Source of the DNA: Acanthornis magna
Lineage: Eukaryota > Chordata > Aves > Passeriformes > Acanthizidae
Direction of reading: 5' to 3'
Length of the DNA: 64,000 bases
NCBI GenBank assembly: GCA_036785705.1
Contig: JAWUZG010000051.1
Location: 15,528,501-15,592,500 of the forward strand
The translations under genes and the position numbers were made by a program. The notes under the pieces are model-generated. The model was not told where the DNA came from, did no database searches, and worked only from the letters and a program-made list of their open reading frames with translations. Shown one piece after another: positions 39,190-50,200 of this stretch; within the stretch, counting starts at the first letter, position 1, and every line of letters begins with the position of its first letter.

Positions 39190-42100
39190 AAGGATGTGTA
39201 TGCAAAGTTATTTTGTGCTCAAACAGGAGCAAATTCTGGGAATTGTACTGCTGCCTACACTTCTGAGGACTTGTGGCCCATGGGGACATGCTCTAAGGGG
39301 AAACTCAGTCTGAGCAGTTACCTCACAGGAGGGTCAAGATGTGTCCCATTCTGCAGGGTCAGCAGCCTCTGCTGTCCTTCTTAATGAGGTCAAGCACCTC
39401 ATTGGGGCATATTTCAAAGGGTTTGTGGTCATGCCTTGGAAAGACTTGGCAGCCTGAATATGGCTTCTGCCTCCCTGTTGGATATGCATCTGGATTCTAG
39501 CCTTGAATGTGTGCAGATAGCACAGTCATGCTCCTGGGAGCTGCTCTTTGCAACTCTTGCACTTTCTCCAGCTAAATTGTAGTCTCATTATACCCGGCCT
39601 GCAAAGTAGGAGCCAGGTGAGTCAGTAATGTATCTGCAGGAAGTAGAAGAAAACCTCATGGCACTGATGGGAGCAGGAATTGGAGTATCATTCACCTGGT
39701 GTGTATGTTCTCCATGGAGATGATGTGGGACATGGTGCTGCTGGTGATGATGTGGGAGCCAGAAGAGTGCCCAGCTCACCAAGGGAAGATCTGGGAACAG
39801 TTTGAGCATCAATAGGAGTCACAGACACAAGTTTGCAATTGTCTGTCCAGAACTGGAGCACAGAAGATGGAACACAGCAAAACTCCTGGATTTCACTTCT
39901 GCAGCCTTGGCAAGGCTCTTTTTAGAAGGAGAGCTTGTCCCATTTTCCACAGGGGAAGGGGGATATGCATATATATATCTCCTGGGCTTGTACACATGCT
40001 ATCAACCCATAGCTGGGGAAATGGCATCTGTGATGAAGAAGAGGCACTTCCCTGGAAGGGCAATTGCCAGCCTGCTGGTTGCTACCTGCTCCTTGCCTGG
40101 GTGAAGCAGACACCCAGAATACCTTCCTTTACAAAAACACATTCCTGTCATTGAGACAGGGAACACCACTGCCCTGGAGGCAGCCTTGCCAGTAGGTGTG
40201 TGTTGCTAGGGGCTCCTCATTCTGCCTGAGGAGCTGGGCATACAGGTCTGACTGTTGGTCACTCAGGGAAGAGGAATGTTGCTCCACTGTCAACAGCAAG
40301 GACTGGTTCTTGTTTTCTGCATGATGATACCTGGCTTGTAAATAGTAGAAACCTGCACTGTTTGCTTGCTCAGCCTTTTAAGTCTCTCATTTGTTGTTCG
40401 TTCCTCTTACAAAGCCAGTTTTGGAACTTCTTCTCTCAGCAAAGGAGATAGATATCCTTATGCAAATGCTGTTTATATCTTTCCATTAATCATTCAGAAA
40501 GGGCTGTCAGACAGTCACGGGAAGGTTGGGCAATTTAAATCTCCAAGTTGCTCACTTGGATATTTCAAAATGAAAGTTTAGTTTGAGTCAACCTTTAATG
40601 GAACAAACAGTAACTCATTCTCGTCCTTGCAGAATCAATGCTCAGTACAGAATGTCACGTAAACCTAATTGCCTCATATTTTTGTGTCTGTTTCTTGCCC
40701 CCTACCTCACATGTGTATTGTTTTTTCTCAGAGCCTCTGTGCTGTCTTGCAGAGGGAATGCCTAAGGACAGCACTACCTTCTAGGCACATAATTTTTGTT
40801 TAAAAACGTCTTAGTCCTCTCAGACAGAAGAACATGTTCTCTCTTTGTGTTAGGTATCCCTTACACACCCTGTCGCTGACATTTTCCAAGAAGCTGTTTG
40901 TCAGAATTACACCAGTGAACACATAAACCCTTCAGGGAACTGCAGCTCTACATTTGTCATGGGGAGAGCAGTTTTCAGACAGCTTGGGGTACTAATCCTG
41001 CCAGGGTCAGGCCCTGGTATTGATTTTTAATTTTTGTTAGACTTGAAGGCACAGTTGGTCCCCAGGATTATGAAGTATTGGCCAGCTACCACGGTATGTT
41101 TGGGCAAAGAGGGCTATGCATGAGGATATCTTGAAGAGCTATGTTCAGAAAAGACATTTAATGACCTTAGTCACTTTGGGGGGAGTAGGTGTGAGTGTCC
41201 TCCCATTATTTGGCAGCAGCTATTGCCCACAGTCTTCATAATTCAGAGTACTTTGCAAATTAATATATCCTTCTTATTTGCTGGAGTCTGATGTTGGACC
41301 CCGACAACCATTCCCTAGGCGGGCTTCCAATGCTCTGTTGATAAACAGCCTGGGGCAGTTGGTGGCTTAGGAGGTGTAGTTAGTCTGCTGGGCTGTATCA
41401 TGTTATTTCTGTCCAGCAGGTCCTTGAGATGATAAAGGTATTTTCAAGACAGACATGCATGCAGTGCTGACAGAACTGCACTGGTAGATATTGATACTTC
41501 TTTTCCCAGCACAAAAACTCTTGTTAATAAAATTGCCTGTCTCCAAAATGTTGGAAAAAAAAATTGGGGATGAACATGAGGGAGGGACTTTGGGAGGCAA
41601 GAAAAGGAGGATTTACTCCCTCAATAGGGAAAACAGAGTGTAGCTGGAAGAAAAACCATCCAAAACAAGAGACTGGAAAACCTGGAAGGATTCCTGGAGC
41701 CTGAAAGATTCCATGTAGGGTGCTTCTGTAGTCATCCTCAGGCTAGGGTATCTCTTCTTTCTTAGGCAAACCACACTGGTGACATGACTGCACTTGTGGC
41801 TCTGTGCCATGAGCATCTCATTTGTCCCAGAAGATCTCAGGAACAGCAGATTCTGGCTCAGATGGACTTCTTGACCTTCCCATAGCAGGAGGTGATTCAC
41901 AGGGGTGCACTGATGGGAATGCCATATCAGGACAGATCCTGGCAGTGGCTCCCATGAAGTGTGGAGGACTTTGTGTGTTTGCAGCCTAGGGCGGCTCAGC
42001 ACCTCCCTGTTTTGATAGGTGAGGGCTTGTTCTGCAACTGAGTGCTGCAACTTCCAGCTTCCCTTCAAGGGCAGGTGAGGCCGAGGACAGGTATTGCTGA

Positions 42101-44140
42101 TAAGGCGGTGTCAAGTTCTCCTCCTTCCAAATCATTAGTGTTCCCATTTCTGGTGCTTCTCAAGTACCTCTTGACACATTGTTACAGATGTGGGATCACA
42201 AGGCTGGAAAGGTATCCTAGATTTTTGGTCAAACCACAAGAATAGCTTTCATCTTTTTCAGCTTGCTGGCTGCCTATGCCTTTATGGAATTCTCTGCCAA
42301 ACTTAGCTGCTGGTCAGCTTTCCACAATGCCATCTTCTCCTGGTTTTTCTCCCTCACTGATAGCTCCTGCAGCATTCCAGTGACACTGAAAATAAGGTGT
42401 GAACTTTCCGTAAGCAGGGAAACTCTTCTGTGGGGTACCAGCTGCTGGACCCAGCAAAGCTGGTAGCACTTTGTGCCTTCTATTGCCTTTACCTCAGTGA
42501 AGGCAGCTAATGTGTCCCAGGTGTTCACCAGCTTTCACAGACCATGTGGGACCAGATCTTGCTGTCACATTTGACATTGGACCCCATTTGGTTGGATTTT
42601 GCCAATAAATTCAAAATTTTTAAGAGCCGGGCAGATTGTGTGGTCACAGATCCTTGATTTCTTTGGGAAGTAACCTGAATACCTCTTAGGGTAGTCTTTT
42701 TTGCAGTATGAGCATACAGACAGGAGTAGGCTCCAGCATGAGCTTCTCAGAAATGAATGTGGTGTTTCCCTGGGGAATGGGACTTGTCCCTGTCCTGCCC
42801 GGGCTGCCTGTGCCTGAAAAGCAGACAGGTTTTTCCAACATGGAAGTAACCTGATTGTTGACTGTGCAATGGAGCATGCCGTGGCTGACCTGGAGTTAAC
42901 TGGAGCTGAAAGGGAGCACCTTGTCTGCCCACTGCACAGGCAGCTGTAAATCAGGTGTCACCACAGCCATTAATCAGATGTCACTGAGGGCAACAGGATA
43001 TTTCTTAATATGCATTTCCCACCAAGCCACTGTGTCCTAGAGCTATTTTTAGCTTCTAGTACTGTCCTGCTAAATTATGAGAGGTTTAGTAATCAGCAGA
43101 ATGCTGACAAATAAATGAGGATTTTTTTTTTCCAGATTATCATCACTGACTGCTATTGATTGGTCTTGATTTGAACCTCTCGTTGTTGCAGAGAAAGTAG
43201 TTTGGTTTTTTTAGGTGCTGGACTGTTCCCAGTTCCTCTGGGCATCCTCAGCTCTGCATGGGAAAGCTGTTCACTCCCACTAACCATCCAAACTTGCTGG
43301 AGATAGCTACAGATTGTCAAAAATCCCTTTCTTCCCACCCTCCCTGGAACACAGTCCAGATGTAGATGGCACGATACACAGGTTTCTTTTCGGGAAACTG
43401 AACACGGTGGTGCAAGCTGCCTTACCTTTCCTACTCTTTTACAACCTCTCTGCCCTTCTCAGCCTCTTATGCCCAAGAGCTGCTCACCCTGCCCCTAGCC
43501 TCCTCTGAGAGCAGAGGGAAAGACCTGCAGGGTCTTGCAGGTGCCAGATTCTTTCCTTTGCATGTTCCAAAGTGCATCTGAGAGCAGCCAGGAGCTGGCC
43601 TCGGGGTGGGGGGGGAGAGGTAGTTTGGCCTGAGGGATTTCAGTGGGATGAAACAGCAGTCAGAAAAGGGGCCACTGCCAAACCTATGTGGCTCTGAGGG
43701 CATTGCTGAGCCCGGCGGAGCCTCTTAGCACAGCACAGAGAGGCAGGGGAGACTCACACTGCAAATGGGGACAGGAGGGGCTCCTGCAGGTGGGACCTCT
43801 CTGCCCAGTGCCAAGAGAATAGTTGGAGATTTTTGTGAGGAGACCTGAGCTAGTCCTGGATATGACACAACCCCTCAGTGATGGGTAAGCTGTGGATCTC
43901 CTGGGACATTTGTGCACTCTAACCCCAGGGTTAGGTGGCTACCCAACCACAAGCTGTGCTATTTTTAGTTTTAAATAAGGCATGTTTTTAAATGGATGTG
44001 TAGGAAGTCTCTCCTGTTGCCCCAGTGTCTAACCAGGCCTCCCTGCTTTTGACTGCCCTGGTGGGGGAGTTGAGATGCTCAGTGTTTCCTCATTCCTGAG
44101 AGTTCAGTGCTTAGGCTCACCACTCCTTAGCTGAGTTCAG
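39190..44140. other. intergenic region between TRIM45 and VTCN1
   Basis: About 5 kb in which I recognise no gene, RNA gene or clear transposon. There is a T-rich run near 43120 and moderate GC content. Open frames of up to about 150 codons (for example 41613-42068 minus) have no recognisable motifs. Confidence 0.5.
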
Positions 44141-44141
44141 T

Positions 44142-44149
44142 TATTTAAG
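44142..44149 (+). promoter_or_regulatory. VTCN1: TATA-like element upstream of VTCN1
   Basis: TATTTAAG about 104 bp before the VTCN1 start codon, in a non-CpG context. A tissue-restricted gene with a TATA-type promoter is plausible, but the transcription start cannot be seen. Confidence 0.3.
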
Positions 44150-44252
44150 CAGGACAGCTTGGGAGGATTATATGAGAAAGACAGGAGCTGTGCTGAACAG
44201 TGTGGGACCTTCAGCACCTGATGTTTGCCTTGTCTCCATCGATGCCGTGACT

Positions 44253-47200
44253 ATGGCGTCCCAAGGCCAGGTCATTTTCTGGAGGTATGGTACTGTCTGC
44301 ACGTGCTTTGGGAGAGGGGAGGGAGGGAATTGCATTTTTCAGACTCTTGGGATATATCACCCTGCTGCCAGGAGCTTTCAAGACAGCAGTTCTTTGCAGC
44401 TCGACTATACTGCACTCATTCAAGCTATTTAAATACCAGTAAAACTTGTTTTACACAATTATTAAGGCCATATATGTATCAGACACCCATGTGCAGGTCA
44501 TCAGCTGTAGCCAGAGTGGAGATGCATGTCCTAGGAACTGTGCATTTGCTAGGAATTTGCTACCCCAGGACTGAGTGCTGTGGTAGATTGGGGTAGCAAT
44601 GCTTGAGGAAGGCTGTATTCCTGCTGTTGCATTTTGGGGTTTCAATGGCTTGAGGAAGGCGCGCCACTCCTTCTTCTGGTAGTCAAACAGTTGCTTATGT
44701 TTCCATCACGTCAGCATACTGTGCGGACAAAGAAACTGTCCTTCACAAGTTTTCTTGCAGGAGTAAGAGCTGGGAAGACATTCTCAAAGTGTTTTGTGCC
44801 TCTCATTTCAATGAACCCATTTCCTTTGGAGCTATTGACCAAGTCCTGGTGAACTACAGTTGGAAAAAGAAATCATAAAAATATCTACCTCATATCCTTA
44901 TCTGCTGATCAGTTGAAAATAACCCCCACCAGATGGATAAGATGGCAAACTTTTTCAGCCTTCAATAAACGACTGAGCTTGTATCTAAACCTCACTACCT
45001 GAAGAGATACCAACAAGCTGTGTCTTTCCATCCCAGGTGTGGGCTTTCCAGGCTGTATGGAGACAGAGGTTCCAGTGAAGTGTGTGAGACCAGTGAGTCC
45101 TGCTGGCATTTATTCTGTGAAAAGGTTTCAGCTGTTATGAGTTTCCATCCCACCTGAGCTGAACTGCAGTGGGGAGAAGGACAGACCACATGTGAACAGA
45201 AGAGACCTCTCACACATGAGCTTTGTCACATGAAGCATCAAGGAAGGAATAAATAGCAATATTATCTGTACCTTTTCACTGACAGGAATGAGGTCACCTG
45301 CAGACACAATGTCACAGAGTGTAAATATTCCCTGGGCACTGTATTCCTCATGTGTCTGGAATGCACACAATAACCAGCTCTGTTATTCTCAAGAGGCAGC
45401 CCAGCCAGCCTTTGTCAGGGAAATTAAATAAGTGATGGGTGTGAAAAAATGCACATCTATTCCTTGCTGTTCTGAAAACCTTCCTCTGGCTCTGCCAGTG
45501 CCTCTGCCTGCCCCACCAGGCAGCAGCAGGTTACTGGGAGAAGAAGTCTTCTTTCAGGGACATGTGCTCTTCAGGATAATCCTGAAATGCAGAAATAGAC
45601 CAGAGAGAGGGGTGAATTTTCCAGGAAGTTTCAGAGGAGCAGTGTGAGGTTTCTGCTGATTTCAGGAAAAAACAAAAGCAACCAAGCAAACAAAACTGAA
45701 ACTAAAAAAAACCCAAAGCAAACCAACAAAAACAACAACAACAAAACCTTCTGAAGAGTTGAAGAAAGTTGAGTTCTGCAATCATCAGCTGCATATTGGA
45801 ATAGAAACCCTGTTGTTTTGGGCTAGCCCTGCTATGCTTTTTCTTTTCCACAGTAAACTTTGATATAAGGTGGAAGGCAGGGGACCTTCAATCTCTTAAT
45901 CTTCCAGTTCTCTTGGCTCTCTAAACCCATTCCTGAAGGAAAGCTTAATCCAAGTGGAACTAGAAGTCTGGAGGATTAGGACTGGTATCACATCCAGGCT
46001 GTGAACCTCTCCCTGTCCCCAGGCTGTGCTAAGCAGCATTCAGGGAGGGAAAGAAAGAAAGAATTAATTAATTAATTAATTAATTAGATGCCAAATGTTA
46101 TTTTAATTTGATTCCAAGTTTGGCTGATGAGGAACAATACCATGGAAAAGATGGAGGAGTATCCCACAGGCTGCCAAATTGACACTGAGAACTGAAAGGT
46201 GGTGTCAGGGCTCTGATTTGTGCAGCCTCAGCCACCTACATCAGTCTGTTTCCATGCCTGGGAATTACTGGAGGTACCAGGGGTGCTGATGCACAGAAAA
46301 TTGCTTTTTGATTGAATTGCTTGGACTGGACTGCTGCAAAACACAGTTACCACCAGCATGTGGCTGGGAGGCCATGTTCTTCTTGTTCACTCTGTGCTCC
46401 AGATCTACTTGTTACACACAGTGGGCTCACAGGAAAATATTTGTAAGGCTCTTGTGATTCCTGGATCTTGACATTTCTGCAGAGGAAACTTCAGAGGGAC
46501 TAATTTCTCCTTGTCCCTCTCAAGGGATGTTGAAGTGGGCAGTGGCATCAGTTTACCCAAAATTGCCCTTCCCCCTGTAACAAATGAGCAGCTTTTTCAA
46601 TCAGCCCTGCTGCCACCTTGGAGCAGGAGTGGGTAGCAGCTCTCTGGGTGCAAAGCTAGAAATGCTTTGCAGCCATGGGGGTGGGTGGCACCAGCACAGG
46701 AAAAAAACGTTGGTGTGGCCTGTTTGTGCTGGTTTGTGTTTGTGAGTAAGCTGAGGATGGTTTTGGCCAGAAGAGTGTTAAGGGCAGAGGTGGTGTTCAG
46801 GCCAGAGGGTCCTTTCAAGGACCAGAGGCAAGTGTGATGGCACTTGAAGCATTCAGGGACTGCGCAGGAGGACATCCTGGCTGCTTGTCCTCCTGCCATA
46901 CCCCCCCAGCATTTACTGATAAAATCCACTTTAACCCTCTGGCAGCATCACTCGGTTCCGAGCAATTTCTTCCCTGCCTATCCTTGGGAAGAAGGATTTT
47001 AAGATACAGGGATAAAGATGAGTCACAACTGTTGTGTGACTGTACAGTGTGACTGCTTCTTGCTTTGTACTTCCCAGATGTGAGAGCTGAGGCTGGTCAT
47101 GGCAACCTTGGCTGAGTTTATAGCAACTATCTTGCTCTGGCATCAACTCCCAGAGTGGAAATCGGTAGAGCTCCTCAAGGAGATGGATGTTATTCAGCCT

Positions 47201-50200
47201 ACATGAAATGCTTGGCATCTTCCCCAGAACAGGAAAGCACAGACTGTCCCACGGTGAGCCTGGCTGGGACCTCAAGTGACCCGGGGTTGAGCCCTGTAGG
47301 ACATGGCGAAACTTTGTTGGGAACTGTCACACTGCAGGATCCACAGGAGCCAACAAAGTCCCCATCCTGCAGGCCTCTGGAGGAGGCAGTGGCTGGTGAT
47401 GGCTCCCCAGCTGCCTGGTGTCCATGGCTGGATGATACCCATGGCTTTCCTCCCAGTAGGGGCGGCTGTGACCACAGCATCATGAGGGAGTAGGGGGAGA
47501 GCTGCTGTCCGTGTGAAAGCTAGTGACAGCAGGGAAGAAGCCAAACGTGACATCTCCCAGCTCTGAGGGCATCTAGGCAGAGCTTGGTATGGAATGTGGA
47601 TGAATGTATGGATTTGTATGAATCCTTATCTGAACTTACCATGTATTTTGGTGAAATACACAGTTCTGATCCCTTCTGAGCATGTGCAAACAGGGCTTCT
47701 TCAGACAATTTCCCACCGGCTTTAAGAATGAGGTTGGAAGGGAGACAGTGGGAAGGCAAACAAGCCTGCAACCTCTCCCCTTTGCTCTATTCTCTCTTTC
47801 AACCCATCTTCCCTTTCTCCCTTCCCTGCTGTTCCCTGCAGGAGAGGCTTGTTCACATGGTACGATTCCCTAGAGTTTCATATCAGCCCTGTGACCATGG
47901 CATCTGTGGAAATTGAGGAGCGATTGTGCAAGTCACAGACGCAGGCACACATTGGTGGTGGGAGGAGTCTGTGGTTGGAGAGACGCTGATGGCTTCTCCT
48001 GTGGGAATCTCCCCAGTGTACTGGGAAAGTGTGCTGCAAACCAGCAAGTGCTGCCGGGGCAGAGCAGCTGATTTTGTGTGGGCACAAGGGCCATGACCCC
48101 TCACAGCCTGCCAGGAGTCTCTGTGAGACTGCTGGGCATGAGCACGAGCTGCTCACCACGGGATGTACCTGTGGGTTTTGTGGGCAGCTGCTTCAGGGCT
48201 TGCTCTGGTTGAGAGCTGAGTTTGCTGTCACAAGCCGTCAGTCCACAGGAAAATGTGCCCATGGCCACATGACAGCTCCACTGGCTGTGGTGGGAGTCTG
48301 TACCCAGCTGTGCTTCTGGGTCTGTCCAAGCAGGGCTCTGCTGGAGAGGTTGCACTTGGCAAGGCTGGGGCTGTGCTGATCCATGACATGCTGCCTTTCT
48401 TCTCCTCTGGCATGGCTGCTCCACCTGTGTGGCTTGGCAAGTGTTCCTCTCCTCAGTCTCTCATTCAACAGCCCATTACCCATCTCCACATGGAGCATCC
48501 CAAATCCAACCAGCTCAAAAAGTTGTTCATCCCTATTGTGGTCACATGCTTCAGCCATCCACCTCATTCTGGGTCAGTGGCTTACCTGCCTCACCCTCCT
48601 TCCTGCTGCTGACTCAGCAGATGGACAATACAGGCACAGGGTGTGACGGAGGTGGGCTCTGTGGTAATGTTGTCCTTTCCTTTTTCCCTCAACAGCATGA
48701 CTACAGTCATTATCATACTGGCTGCAGTGATTGCCTTGATCATTGGTTTTGGTGTCTCAGGTATGTGACTGCTGATATTTCTTGCTGTTACTGGTGGGTG
48801 ATGAATTTCTGCCCTGCTTCTACCTCCTTGTGTCCATCCTGTGCACAGGCTGAGGTGTGATCGTGTGTGGAAGTGCCACCTACCACCTTTTAAAAAAAAG
48901 GCTAAGCAGGTGTAGTGCAGCCTGTGCTGCTGGGGTTGTAGTGGTGTGCCAGCTGAAATTTCCTTGGGCTTGGAGCCCCAAATCTACACAGAAAGTCCTT
49001 CACATACTGCACTCCTTCTCCTGGACAGGATGAGATGATGGGATGGTATTTATTGTGAAATCAAAGAGCATCTGCCAGGATGGGGCGCGTTCCTCAGTTC
49101 CCTCAGAGATAACAAAATTATATTGCTTTGGCAGCCTCCTTGGAATGTGCTGAGTGAGGATGAGCAATGAAGGGCTGCGTGGGAAAGAGGACCTGACTCT
49201 GGGAATTCTCTCAGCTTAGGATTTGAAATACTGACTTTTCTTAAATGAAAGAAAAAGGTTTGGATTTCAGTAACATTGAAAGAGTTGCTATTTCTCTGCC
49301 AGTATTATGCCTTCCAATCACATTTATGTTGCATAAAGGGAGGCCCTGACTAAGAAAAGACACAAAAATCATGCTCTTCTGGCAGCTGCAAAGAGAAAAA
49401 TACTTGATAGATATAAGTAAATAAGGAAATACTGTGCAAATCCTTCTCAAACAAGTGAGAAGAGCTACATTGTGAAGCACTCTGTTGCTAAAGAAATACT
49501 CCTGTGCTTTATCTTGGTGTACAAACCACAGGAGCTGACCTCTGCTAGCAGCACTGGTAGCTGCCACTGGTGTCCTTGCCATGTGCCAGTGCCTGTTCAG
49601 CTTTGGGCTTGGTCCATGACAGCCACAAGGCAGTCTGGCCTTTCTCCCCACTTGCTGCCTCACCTTTCTTCAGCCTCCTTGCTCTCTCCTTGCAGGCAAA
49701 CACTCCATCAATGTGACAGTGCTGACGTCTCCAGGGAACATTGGCCAGCGCAGCATCCTGGGCTGCACTTTCGAGCCTGACATCCGGATGGACAGCATAG
49801 CAATCCAGTGGGCCAAGGAGGGGGTAGCTGGGCTGGTTCACGACTTTAGAGGTGGGAAGGACCACCTGCAAGAGCAAGATCCATCATTTCAGGGCCGCAC
49901 AACCATGTTTGCAGACCAGGTGATTGGTGGGAATGCTTCCCTGGAGCTGAGGGATGTGCAGCTCTCTGATGCCGGCACCTACCAGTGCTCCGTCACCACA
50001 GCCAAAGGGAGCGGGGCAGCAGTACTGCAGTACAGGACAGGAGGTGAGGACTACAAGGAACAAAATCTTGCCGCAAAACATGTGCTAATGTAGCTTAGGT
50101 TAGGTAGGTTGGATCTGCCGGTGAATATGATGGTTCTAGAGGCTGTGTGAGCAGCACTGCTCCTCCAGCAGCCCCTATCGGGCCCTGCACCCTTGAGTAG

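Larger units (their letters stand above)
44285..48695 (+). other. VTCN1 intron 1
   Basis: A 4.4-kb intron between the ten-codon first exon and the signal-anchor exon. It contains an A/C-rich low-complexity tract (45665-45747) and an (AATT)n run (46062-46085). No gene was recognised. Confidence 0.6.

Noticed and set aside
41613..42068. Minus-strand open frame of 151 codons between TRIM45 and VTCN1
   Set aside because: No recognisable domain, no neighbouring exons that extend it, and composition like its surroundings.
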